DNA of 63,814 nt, taken from JAKFEW01 sp036675505. Its GTDB lineage: Bacteria; Cyanobacteriota; Sericytochromatia; S15B-MN24; JAQBPE01. The notes under the pieces were generated by a model. It did not search any database and had not been told where the DNA came from. It worked only from the letters and a program-made list of their open reading frames with translations. Both the position numbers and the translations under genes were made by a program. The stretch is taken from contig JAKFEW010000146.1 of the NCBI GenBank assembly GCA_036675505.1, positions 1-63,814 of the forward strand, written 5' to 3'. Shown here piece after piece: positions 33,947-41,482 of the stretch. Numbering within the stretch: the first letter of the stretch is position 1; each line of letters begins with the position of its first letter.

Positions 33947-35260
33947 CTATATACCCTTCCCGGCGCCGCCAGGCTGCGGTGTGGGCGGCGTACCCCCGCG
34001 CACGGCCGCTGTCAGCTCGAGCTCTTCCGGCCGGTCACGCTTGACGCGGAAGAGCCACCAGCCGGCGAATTGGCTCGTGAGGAGCGCAACGACGACCAGG
34101 ATCGCGTAAAACGACGCCGCAATGAGCTGGGCGTCAAAGGCGATCGTGGCGAGCACGACGCCCATCGCCCCACGCGCGTTCAGCGCGATCGCCAGGTGGA
34201 AGCTCGGCCGCAGACCCTGGCCGGCGAGGCGGCCCGCGACGAGCGTCGCCACGATCTTCACGCCGACCGTGAAGGCCATGAATGCGACGAGGGCCGCGAC
34301 GTCAAAGCCGCCGCGCAGGTCGAAGCGCAGCCCGACGCCCGCGAAGAAGACCGGGATGAACAGCCCGAAGGCCAGCCCACGCAGCTGATCCCGGGTGGCT
34401 GGGGCGATCGCGGCGGCGTTCGCCACGATGCGGCCCGCCAGAAACCCGCCGAAGATCGGGTTCACGCCGAGCATGTAAGCCGTCAGCACCACGATGAGGA
34501 GCACGAGCACCGGCCCGGTTGCCGGGTGGGCGGTGCCGAGCGGCCACCAGGCGCTCGCCGCGACGGCGTCGTAGAGCCTGTGGCCAACGGCCATGGCGCC
34601 TGCGAAGAACAGCACGGTCAACACGACCGAAAGCGCAAGATCGGTGGGGTTCCGCTCGGCCGCGTGCCCGAGCCCGAGCACGAGCGAGAGGATCACCCAG
34701 AGGAACACATCCTCGACGAACGCCACCGCCAACACGACCCGGGCGAAGGCCGACGCGGCGAGGCCGAGGTCGAGCAGGATCTTGGCGATGACGGGAATGG
34801 CGGTGATGGCGGTCGCCAGCGCCACGATGATGCCGAAGCTCGTGGCGGTCGCCGCCGGGCCGTAGAAACGGGACAGGTCCAGCATGCTCGCTGCGAGCCA
34901 GCCGGCCGACAGAGGGAGCAGGATGCCAAGCCCTGCGAGCCAGGCGATGGTCTTCCATTCGCCGCCGGCGTGGATTTCGTGGCTCTCCTGGCCGCTTGCG
35001 AACATCAAGAGGAGCAGCCCGAGCCAGATCGCGAACGCGAGCGGCTTCTGGGCAGCTGCCTCAGGCAAGAAGAGGAACGCATGGGCCGCCGGCCAGGCGA
35101 CCCCGAGCACCATCGGGCCGAGCACGACGCCGCCCATGATCTCGCCGATCACGCGCGGCTGGTGCAAGCGTTGAAAAAGGCCTCCCATCACCTGGGAGGC
35201 CAGCAAGAGCGACAGCAGCGCGGCCAGGAGCCGGATCAGCTCGGCATCGGTGAGTCGCAT
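33947..35260 (-). CDS. Monovalent cation:proton antiporter, CPA2/Kef type
   Basis: A 437-residue inner-membrane transporter with about twelve hydrophobic segments. QRLHQPRVIGEIMGGVVLGPMVLG at the N-terminus is the CPA2 hallmark. The core includes TAITAIPVIAKILLDLGL and the late LNARGAMGVVLA segment. No C-terminal TrkA-N/RCK domain is present, unlike KefB/KefC, so nucleotide gating is not expected. Exchange of K+ or Na+ for H+ is the family role; the ion is not decided. Lies 9 bases after hbd on the same strand. Confidence 0.88.
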   Translation of the reverse strand: MRLTDAELIRLLAALLSLLLASQVMGGLFQRLHQPRVIGEIMGGVVLGPMVLGVAWPAAHAFLFLPEAAAQKPLAFAIWLGLLLLMFASGQESHEIHAGGEWKTIAWLAGLGILLPLSAGWLAASMLDLSRFYGPAATATSFGIIVALATAITAIPVIAKILLDLGLAASAFARVVLAVAFVEDVFLWVILSLVLGLGHAAERNPTDLALSVVLTVLFFAGAMAVGHRLYDAVAASAWWPLGTAHPATGPVLVLLIVVLTAYMLGVNPIFGGFLAGRIVANAAAIAPATRDQLRGLAFGLFIPVFFAGVGLRFDLRGGFDVAALVAFMAFTVGVKIVATLVAGRLAGQGLRPSFHLAIALNARGAMGVVLATIAFDAQLIAASFYAILVVVALLTSQFAGWWLFRVKRDRPEELELTAAVRGGTPPTPQPGGAGKGI

Positions 35261-35269
35261 CGACCCGAA

Positions 35270-36157
35270 CTAGCCCTTCAGCGCGGCGGCTTCCTTCTGC
35301 GTGTAGTCGTAGAAGCCCTTGCCGCTCTTCCGGCCGTAGTGGCCGGCCTCGACGAGCTTGACGACGTTTTGCGGCATGCGGAACCGATCGCCGAAGGCCT
35401 CGACCATCCCCTCGCTGGCGTGCACGAGCACGTCCATTCCGACGTAGTCGGAGAGCTCGAGCGGGCCCATCGGGTGGTTGAGGCCGAGGCGGATCGCCTT
35501 GTCGATGTCCTCGAACGAGGCCAGGCCCTCGTCGGCGATGCGGTAGCACTCGACAAGCAAGGCGCAGAGCGCCCGGGAGGTGATGAAGCCCTGGGCGTCC
35601 TTGCAGACCACGGTCTCCTTGCCCATCTTGTGGGAAATCTGCTCGGTGACGCGCAGCGTCTCGTCCGAGGTCTGAACCGCGCGGACGATCTCGACGAGCT
35701 TCATGATCGGCGGCGGGTTGAACCAGTGCATGCCGATCACGCGGTCGGGGCGGCGGGTCGCGGCGGCGATCGCCGTGACCGAGAGCTCCGAGGTGTTCGA
35801 GGCCAGGATCGCATGCGGCGCGCAGAGCTGGTCGAGCTGGCGGAACAAGTCCTTCTTGAGGTCGAGCCGCTCCGGGATCGCCTCGATCACGTAGTCGGCC
35901 GCGCCGCAGGCGTCGAGCTCGGTGGTGGCGGTGATGCGGGCCATCGCCGCCTCGAAGCCGTGCTCGGAAAGCTTGCCGGCCTTCACGACCCGCTCGAGGC
36001 TCTTGCGGATGTGGTTCATGCCGCGATCGAGCGCCTCGGTGGTGACGTCGCGCAGGATGACGTCGAAGCCCGCGGTCGCGGCGACCTGGGCGATGCCGTT
36101 GCCCATCGCGCCCGCACCGACGACGGCGATGCGCTGAATTTCTGGAGTGGTGGTCAT
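35270..36157 (-). CDS. hbd: 3-hydroxybutyryl-CoA dehydrogenase
   Basis: NAD(P)-dependent oxidation/reduction of 3-hydroxyacyl-CoA. 295 residues: the N-terminal Rossmann motif IAVVGAGAMGNGIAQVAA, the acyl-CoA site SNTSELSVTAIA, the catalytic histidine in GMHWFNPPPIMKLVEIV, and the C-terminal helical domain with NHPMGPLELSDYVGMDV. GAGGAG is 6 bases before the ATG. First gene of a three-gene unit with the antiporter and a membrane protein. Could serve beta-oxidation with fadD or butyrate/PHB-type metabolism. Confidence 0.94.
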   Translation of the reverse strand: MTTTPEIQRIAVVGAGAMGNGIAQVAATAGFDVILRDVTTEALDRGMNHIRKSLERVVKAGKLSEHGFEAAMARITATTELDACGAADYVIEAIPERLDLKKDLFRQLDQLCAPHAILASNTSELSVTAIAAATRRPDRVIGMHWFNPPPIMKLVEIVRAVQTSDETLRVTEQISHKMGKETVVCKDAQGFITSRALCALLVECYRIADEGLASFEDIDKAIRLGLNHPMGPLELSDYVGMDVLVHASEGMVEAFGDRFRMPQNVVKLVEAGHYGRKSGKGFYDYTQKEAAALKG

Positions 36158-36235
36158 GGCGTCTCCTCGTCAGTCCTGGCTTCCCTTGCCCGGACGGTCT
36201 ATCCTACCATGGCGGCAATCAGGAAGGAGATCCGC

Positions 36236-36766
36236 GTGAAACCCCGTATCGTCTTGCTTTCAACCATGCTGGCGACCCTCGCGCTCAGCCCCCAGGCCCG
36301 CGCGTCCACCTTGCCGCGCGCCGACTTCGGCGACCGCCCGGCCCTCGCGGCGGGCGGCGGCCAGTCCCTGAACGTCGCGTTCGAAGCACCGATCGACGAT
36401 CGCCTCGCGTTCGGGATGGTCGCGGGCTCGCGCGCGTTCGTGGGCGCCGCGGCGGAGGCCCATGCGCGCTACCGCTTCATGCAGATCGGGCGCGACCCTT
36501 TGACGCTCGCGTGGCTGGTGGGCGCGCAGGCTGCCGGGCCGGCCTTCCAGAACCTGACCGAAATCGAGCCGGTGCTGGGCCTGCTGGTGGCCTACCCGCT
36601 CACGCCCGAGTGGACGCTGCGCGCCAGCCTGGCCGCCGGCGTGCTCGGGTACGAGCTGCTGCGGCCGGCCGGCATCGAGCTCGGCTACCGGTTCCTCCCG
36701 CGCATGGAGGCGACCGTCGGCTTCAACGGCCGCGGCGACGTGGCGGGCCTGCGGTTCGTGCTCTGA
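36236..36766 (+). CDS. Exported, probably beta-barrel-like protein (176 aa)
   Basis: Start at the GTG at 36236, which has AAGGAGA 6 bases upstream, rather than the ATG at 36209. The N-terminus (KPRIVLLSTMLATLALSPQARA) is a Sec signal peptide with an ARA cleavage site. The mature part has alternating aromatic and glycine strands (GYRFLPRMEATVGFNGRGDVAGLRFVL at the end), as in small outer-membrane beta barrels, ending in a hydrophobic residue. This suggests a diderm envelope. Convergent with the transglycosylase gene (3-base gap). Confidence 0.65.
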   Translation: MKPRIVLLSTMLATLALSPQARASTLPRADFGDRPALAAGGGQSLNVAFEAPIDDRLAFGMVAGSRAFVGAAAEAHARYRFMQIGRDPLTLAWLVGAQAAGPAFQNLTEIEPVLGLLVAYPLTPEWTLRASLAAGVLGYELLRPAGIELGYRFLPRMEATVGFNGRGDVAGLRFVL

Positions 36767-36769
36767 CGC

Positions 36770-37453
36770 CTAGCGCCCGTACTTGTCCCAGCGCGTGACG
36801 ATCGCCGGCACGTAGCGCTGGGTCTCGGCAGGGAGCCGGGTCGCCACGTCGGCCCAGCTCGCGCGGGGGTCGCGCGGGGCACCGGCCAGGGCCTTGTCGA
36901 TCGCGCCCTTCACCCGCCCGATGCCCGCGTTGTAGCCCGCGAGCGCGAACTTCCACTCTTCGCCGGCGGCGACCTTCGCGGTGGGCACCTGGCCCTTCAC
37001 CCAGCGCAGGTACCAGCAGCCGCCGGCGAGGTTCTGGGCCGGGTCGAAGGGGTCCACGATTTTAACGGAGCTCGCGCTGTTGATGTGCGTGACCGTGCCC
37101 GGCATGAGCTGCATGAGTCCCTGGGCGCCCGCGGCGCTCACCGCGCGCGAGTCGAAGGCCGACTCCTGGGCCACCACGGCCAGCACGAGGCTGGTCGGCA
37201 GGCCTTCCTTGGTGGCGGCTGCGGTGGCCAGCGGCCGCACCGCACTCTCGCCCTTCACGGTCGCGCCGCCGGTCGGCAGGGTGGGCGCGCCGGGCGTCCG
37301 GGCGGTGGGCAGGCCACCGGTCGAGGTGATCGGGCCGCTGTCGGGGAGTCCGGGGATGGTGATGCCCGTGGGCATCTCGCAGCCGGTCAGCACGAGGGCG
37401 AGCCCCAGCGCGGCGCAGGCGCGCACGACGGCAGTACGGGTCAAATGCTGCAT
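36770..37453 (-). CDS. Lytic transglycosylase, SLT family, lipoprotein
   Basis: Cleaves peptidoglycan glycan strands with formation of 1,6-anhydroMurNAc. The N-terminus has a lipobox ending LTGC with lipidation cysteine C25. A Pro/Thr/Gly-rich linker follows. The SLT domain starts about residue 85 with catalytic E97 (AQESAFDSRAVSAAGAQGLMQLMP) and the AGYNAGIGRV block. 227 residues from the ATG at 37453. Possible turnover enzyme working with the division cluster or remodelling the envelope. Confidence 0.9.
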   Translation of the reverse strand: MQHLTRTAVVRACAALGLALVLTGCEMPTGITIPGLPDSGPITSTGGLPTARTPGAPTLPTGGATVKGESAVRPLATAAATKEGLPTSLVLAVVAQESAFDSRAVSAAGAQGLMQLMPGTVTHINSASSVKIVDPFDPAQNLAGGCWYLRWVKGQVPTAKVAAGEEWKFALAGYNAGIGRVKGAIDKALAGAPRDPRASWADVATRLPAETQRYVPAIVTRWDKYGR

Positions 37454-37466
37454 GATTGCTCGGATT

Positions 37467-38252
37467 CTAGGCGGGAATGGCCCCCCGGCCGGTTCGCGCT
37501 TTGCGGGCAATCTGGGCGAAGTCCACGAAGCGCTGGAACAGGCCGTGGAATTCGGGGTAGCTGGCGCAAAGATTCTCGGGGTGCCATTGGACAGCCATTC
37601 GGCAGGGATGATCGATGGCCTCGACGGCCTCGACCAATCCATCGGGACTCCACGCCGCGGCCTTGAGGCCCGGCGCGAGATCTTTGACGCCCTGGTGGTG
37701 CAAAGAGTTCACTGCGATTACCTTGGGCAAGATCGCGCCGATCCGGGTGTCCGGATCCACCTTCACGGGGTGGACGGCCTTGTAGCGGTGGTCGCGCTGC
37801 GAGTGATGCACGTGGCTCGGCCGCTGGCTGGGCAGGTCCTGCCAGAGCGTGCCGCCCAGCGCGACGTTGAGCAGCTGGAGGCCGCGGCACACGCCGAGGA
37901 CCGGCAGGTCGGATTTGTTCCAGACATAGTCGAAGAGCAGCATCTCGAACTTGTCGCGCTCGAGGTCGACGTCGCCGAGCAGCGGGTGCTTGGACTCGTT
38001 GTATTCCTGGGGGTGGATGTCGACGCCGCCCGTGAAGAGCACGCCGTCGAGGTTCTCGAGCATGCCGGGGATCATCTCTTCGCCGACGGGCGGGATGAAG
38101 ACCGGGATCGCGCCGGCGGCGATGATCGCCTTGCAGTAGTCCTGCGAAATCAAGTAGAGGGGCGGTTTGACGCCGAAGCCACCGAAGTCGCTGCTCGCAG
38201 CGCTCGTGGACATGCCCTCGCTGTTGCCTGTGAGACCGATGAAGACGGCCAA
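37467..38252 (-). CDS. Class I glutamine amidotransferase-like hydrolase (peptidase C26, PuuD type)
   Basis: 261 residues. The nucleophile elbow is C122 in LPVLGVCRGLQLLN, and the His of QWHPE completes the triad. VLFTGGVDIHPQEY and VNSLHHQGVKDLAPG are typical of gamma-glutamyl-GABA hydrolases. The TTG at 38252 is chosen: GGAGG is 9 bases upstream and the protein then begins with the first beta strand (AVFIGLTGN). It probably hydrolyses a gamma-glutamyl amide, as in polyamine degradation, but no other Puu gene is nearby. Confidence 0.85.
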   Translation of the reverse strand: MAVFIGLTGNSEGMSTSAASSDFGGFGVKPPLYLISQDYCKAIIAAGAIPVFIPPVGEEMIPGMLENLDGVLFTGGVDIHPQEYNESKHPLLGDVDLERDKFEMLLFDYVWNKSDLPVLGVCRGLQLLNVALGGTLWQDLPSQRPSHVHHSQRDHRYKAVHPVKVDPDTRIGAILPKVIAVNSLHHQGVKDLAPGLKAAAWSPDGLVEAVEAIDHPCRMAVQWHPENLCASYPEFHGLFQRFVDFAQIARKARTGRGAIPA

Positions 38253-38450
38253 AGCTAGATCCTCCGGGGCGCTCGCCCCGTCAGGCGCGCAGCCGTATTC
38301 AGCATAACCCCCCGCGGTTCCGAGGGCAAGGCGGATCGGACCAACGGTCACGCACATGGCGCACGAGGCCCGCCCGTCCCCTCAACATACCCCGGCGGCT
38401 CGGTTCCAAACCCCCGCAGGCCAGGCGCTTGCGGCATCGACGTCGCCGTA

Positions 38451-38492
38451 TGACGCACGTCACGTGATCCGCGTGCAGAGAAGCGGTATGAT
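38451..38492 (+). promoter_or_regulatory. Candidate promoter and dyads upstream of the 82-aa gene
   Basis: TATGAT (38487-38492) could be the -10. Where the -35 should be there are overlapping dyads, TGACG-CA-CGTCA (38451-38462) and TCACGTGA (38460-38467), which might bind a regulator. The rest of the 268-base divergent gap is unremarkable. Confidence 0.35.
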
Positions 38493-38520
38493 CGGGCGGT
38501 AGCCACGAGGACCAGAGCCC

Positions 38521-38769
38521 ATGACGAAAGAACAGCGCGAAGACGAGCGGGACAAGCTGCGCTCGAGCATCCATGACCAGGAAGCCCAGGTCATGGCGCG
38601 CTTCAAGGACATCATCAACCAGACGGCGTTCGACCTCGACCCGCTCTGCGTCTACGTGATCATGGACAAGCTGCGCGGCATGCACAACAGCGCCGGCATC
38701 TCGGAGAAGAGCTACAAGAAGGCCGAGCAGATGCTCCGCGTGCTTGGCCTCTCGAAGCACTGGGAGTAA
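38521..38769 (+). CDS. Small helical protein of unknown function (82 aa)
   Basis: A short, charged, mostly helical protein (EQREDERDKLRSSIHDQEAQ at the start, KSYKKAEQMLRVLGLSKHWE at the end), with GAGGA 9 bases before the ATG. Codon use matches the neighbours. It lies alone between divergent and convergent genes. No motif or family recognised. Confidence 0.65.
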   Translation: MTKEQREDERDKLRSSIHDQEAQVMARFKDIINQTAFDLDPLCVYVIMDKLRGMHNSAGISEKSYKKAEQMLRVLGLSKHWE

Positions 38770-38800
38770 AGCCTGAGCCGGCCCTGCGCCCGGGCGCGGC

Positions 38801-39355
38801 CTACTGGCCGCGCGTCGGCACGCAGGCCATCAAGGTCTGGGCGATGTCCGTGATGGTGAGGGCCAGCGCGTCGACCGCCGCCGTGCCCTCGGCGCTGCCG
38901 CCGGCGGAGTTGCAGTCGTCGGCCGCCATCCCGCCCACGGTCACGCGGTAGCGCTCGCCCGTCATCACGGTCTTGCTGGCGACCGTCACGCCCTTCGCGA
39001 GGTCCGCGCGTGAGACGAAGGTCTCCTCGGGCACGGCCTTCTGGTAGGTCACGCCCGGCGGGCAGCTGACTTTCTCCTGGCGCGTGGCCGTGTCGTAGGA
39101 GACCGTGCAGCCCGCGGTCTTCTCGGCGATCGCCAGCGCGTCGGCATCGTAGACCGCGATGGTGATCTGCTTCTTGTCGGAGAAGGCGCTCGGGTCGGCC
39201 TTCACGGTGAAGACCACGGGTTTCGCGCCGCCAGCCTGGCCGCCGGCGCCGTTGGCGCCGGGGTTGGGCGCGAGGGGTAAAGTGCCGCGGTTGCAGGCGA
39301 CCAGCGCCAGGACGCCGAAAGTGGCGCAAACGAGCCGTGCGGGATGATGGGCCAT
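38801..39355 (-). CDS. Putative lipoprotein of unknown function (184 aa)
   Basis: Signal peptide with lipobox LVAC (lipidation at C21), then a Gly/Asn/Ala-rich linker (NPGANGAGGQAGGAK) and a soluble domain with four further cysteines that could form disulfides. AGGAGG stands 5 bases before the ATG. A pair of GTATAC hexamers lies upstream. No family recognised. Confidence 0.72.
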   Translation of the reverse strand: MAHHPARLVCATFGVLALVACNRGTLPLAPNPGANGAGGQAGGAKPVVFTVKADPSAFSDKKQITIAVYDADALAIAEKTAGCTVSYDTATRQEKVSCPPGVTYQKAVPEETFVSRADLAKGVTVASKTVMTGERYRVTVGGMAADDCNSAGGSAEGTAAVDALALTITDIAQTLMACVPTRGQ

Positions 39356-39396
39356 GTTTACCTCCTGCGGCGCGGCCCGAGGTGCCGCCCCGAACT

Positions 39397-39415
39397 GTAT
39401 ACTGTGATTGTATAC
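39397..39415. promoter_or_regulatory. Paired GTATAC sites upstream of the lipoprotein gene
   Basis: Two GTATAC hexamers (39397-39402 and 39410-39415), each self-complementary, start 13 bases apart. They are 42-60 bases before the minus-strand lipoprotein start and overlap possible TATACA/TATACT -10 elements. Confidence 0.4.
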
Positions 39416-39476
39416 CAGGGGGAATGGATGTCAAGGCGGGCATAGGAACCACATGTTCCAGGCGCTCGCTCAGGCG

Positions 39477-39498
39477 ACCGCCCGCATACGCGGGCGGT
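39477..39498 (-). terminator. Hairpin after the opp operon
   Basis: A perfect 9-bp stem ACCGCCCGC/GCGGGCGGT around a 4-base loop, 12 bases past the oppC stop. No T run follows on the minus strand, so it may terminate weakly or protect the mRNA 3' end. Confidence 0.5.
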
Positions 39499-39509
39499 GT
39501 GGTCCCCGC

Positions 39510-40439
39510 CTAGCGCTTGAGCTTCGGGTCCAGCGCGTCGCGCAGGCCGTCGCCCACGTAGTTCACGCTGACGATCGTCAAGAAGATCAGCAGGCCCGGA
39601 TATACGGCCAGCCACGGCGTGTCGATCATGTACTGCTGCGCGTTGGTCAGCATGTTGCCCCAGGTCGGCACAGGCGGCTGGATGCCGAAGCCGAGGAACG
39701 ACAGCGCGGACTCCATCATGATCGCGTCCGCCACGCCGAGCGTGGCCGCGACGAAGATGGGCGCCATCGCGTTCGGCAGCATGTGCCGCACGATGATGCG
39801 CTGGTCCTCCATGCCCTGGGCGCGCGCCGCTTCGATGAACTCCTGCTCGCGGATGGTGAGGAACTCGCCGCGCACGAGACGCGAGACCGTCATCCAGCCG
39901 GTGATACCGAGGATGAAGATGATGATGCCGATCTGGCCGCCGGGGAAGGCCATCGACTTCAAGAACGTGGACAGGACCATCATGAGCATTAGCACCGGCA
40001 CGGCGAGCATCACGTCGGCCACGCGCATGATGATGCCATCGGCGAGCTTGCCGTAGTAGCCGGCCACGGCCCCCAGCCCCGATCCGAGCAACACGCCGAC
40101 GACGGCCGCGAGCAGGCCGACCGTGAGCGATACCCGCCCCGCGATCAGCAGGCGCACCAGGGTGTCCTGGCCGAGCTCGTCGGTGCCGAGCGGGTGCACC
40201 CAGGAGAAGGCCTCCTTGGTGTGCTCGAGGTCGAGGTCGTCGAAGCCGAAGGGGATCAGGAGCGGCCCGATCCAGCAGCCGAGCACGAGGATCGTGAGCA
40301 TGATCAGGCCGGCCATCGCGAGCTTGTGCTTGCGGAAGCGGCGCCAGACGCCCTGCCAGTAACCCTCGGCGGGGCCTGCCAGGGTCTCGGAGGTCGCCTG
40401 GGCGACAGCCTGCGTTTCGGTCGTGGACGTCGGCGTCAC
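39510..40439 (-). CDS. oppC: Oligopeptide ABC transporter permease OppC/DppC
   Basis: Inner-membrane permease, 309 residues, about six membrane segments. An N-terminal OppC_N-type segment (WRRFRKHKLAMAGLIMLTILVLG) is followed by HPLGTDELGQDTLVRLL and the ATPase-docking loop EFIEAARAQGMEDQRIIVRHMLPN, all typical of the peptide/nickel family. Start GTG with AGGAG upstream. Last gene of the oppD-F-A-B-C operon. Confidence 0.94.
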   Translation of the reverse strand: MTPTSTTETQAVAQATSETLAGPAEGYWQGVWRRFRKHKLAMAGLIMLTILVLGCWIGPLLIPFGFDDLDLEHTKEAFSWVHPLGTDELGQDTLVRLLIAGRVSLTVGLLAAVVGVLLGSGLGAVAGYYGKLADGIIMRVADVMLAVPVLMLMMVLSTFLKSMAFPGGQIGIIIFILGITGWMTVSRLVRGEFLTIREQEFIEAARAQGMEDQRIIVRHMLPNAMAPIFVAATLGVADAIMMESALSFLGFGIQPPVPTWGNMLTNAQQYMIDTPWLAVYPGLLIFLTIVSVNYVGDGLRDALDPKLKR

Positions 40440-40449
40440 AGGGGGGCTC

Positions 40450-41478
40450 CTAGTTAAAGCGGATCCGCGGATCGAGCGCGGCGTAGAGGATGTCCGCCAG
40501 CAGGTTGCTGACCACGACGAGCACGGCGGAGATGAACATGATAGCCATGACGACGGGGTAGTCGGACTTCGTCAGCGAGTCGATGAAGAGGCGTCCGACG
40601 CCGGGCCAGGCGAAGATCTGCTCGGTGATCAGGGCGCCCGCGAAGAGGCTGGGGATCGCGAGGGCGACCAGCGTCACGATCGGGATGAGGGCGTTGCGCA
40701 GGGCGTGCTTGCCGATCACCTTGCTCTCGGACAGGCCCTTGGCGCGCGCCATCCGGACGTAGTCCATGCGGATGACCTCGAGCATGCTCGAGCGCGCGTA
40801 GCGCGACCAGGACGCGATGCTCACGATGCTGAGCACGGCGGCCGGCAGGATCATGTGCTGCAGCAGGTCGAGCCAGCCGCCGATCTCGGGGTGCCACAAG
40901 AGGTCCCGCAGCGAGCCTTCGCGCTCCGCGCTGAACATGCCGGCGGCGGGCAGCCAGTGGCCCGTCGAGAAGGTCTGGCCCGCGATCGTGAAGGTGTAAT
41001 CGTTGGCGGCGAAGATCATCATCAGCAGGATGCCGAACCAGAAGGTGGGCATCGAGTAGCCGAAAAACGCGAAGGTGGTGACGGAGTAGTCGAACCAGGA
41101 ATACTGCCGGATCGCGGAGATGACGCCGAAAGCCACGCCCAGCCCCACGCTGACGACCAGCGAGGCACCCATCAGGACCACCGTGTTGGGGATGCGGTCC
41201 CACAGCATGGCGCCCACCGATTGGCCCGTGAAGAGCGAGTATCCGAGGTTGCCCTGGATGAAATTGAAGAACCACTTGGCGTAGGCGATGATGATCGGGT
41301 CGTTCAGGCCCATCTGCTCGCGCAGGCGGGCGAGGTCCTCGGCGCGCACGTGCGGGTTCTGGCCGTACACGGCCTCGGGTCCGCCCGGTGCGAGGCGCAT
41401 CAGGAAGTAGAGGATCAGCGAGACGCCGATCAACAGAGGCAACGCGACGAGAAGGCGCCTGGCGACGTAACGGCCCAT
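40450..41478 (-). CDS. oppB: Oligopeptide ABC transporter permease OppB/DppB
   Basis: 342-residue permease partner of OppC. It begins with the family-typical RRLLVALPLLIGVSLILYFLMRLAPG. YSMPTFWFGILLM and the docking loop DYVRMARAKGLSESKVIGKHALRNALIP are clear. A relatively long periplasmic insertion occurs around FSTGHWLPAAGMFSAEREG. Starts 4 bases after the oppA stop and is followed by oppC after 10 bases. Confidence 0.95.
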   Translation of the reverse strand: MGRYVARRLLVALPLLIGVSLILYFLMRLAPGGPEAVYGQNPHVRAEDLARLREQMGLNDPIIIAYAKWFFNFIQGNLGYSLFTGQSVGAMLWDRIPNTVVLMGASLVVSVGLGVAFGVISAIRQYSWFDYSVTTFAFFGYSMPTFWFGILLMMIFAANDYTFTIAGQTFSTGHWLPAAGMFSAEREGSLRDLLWHPEIGGWLDLLQHMILPAAVLSIVSIASWSRYARSSMLEVIRMDYVRMARAKGLSESKVIGKHALRNALIPIVTLVALAIPSLFAGALITEQIFAWPGVGRLFIDSLTKSDYPVVMAIMFISAVLVVVSNLLADILYAALDPRIRFN

Positions 41479-41482
41479 GACT

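Noticed and set aside
34070..36766. Long plus-strand frame of about 900 codons
   Set aside because: Antisense to the antiporter and hbd genes. Only its last ~176 codons, with their own ribosome binding site and signal peptide, are real.
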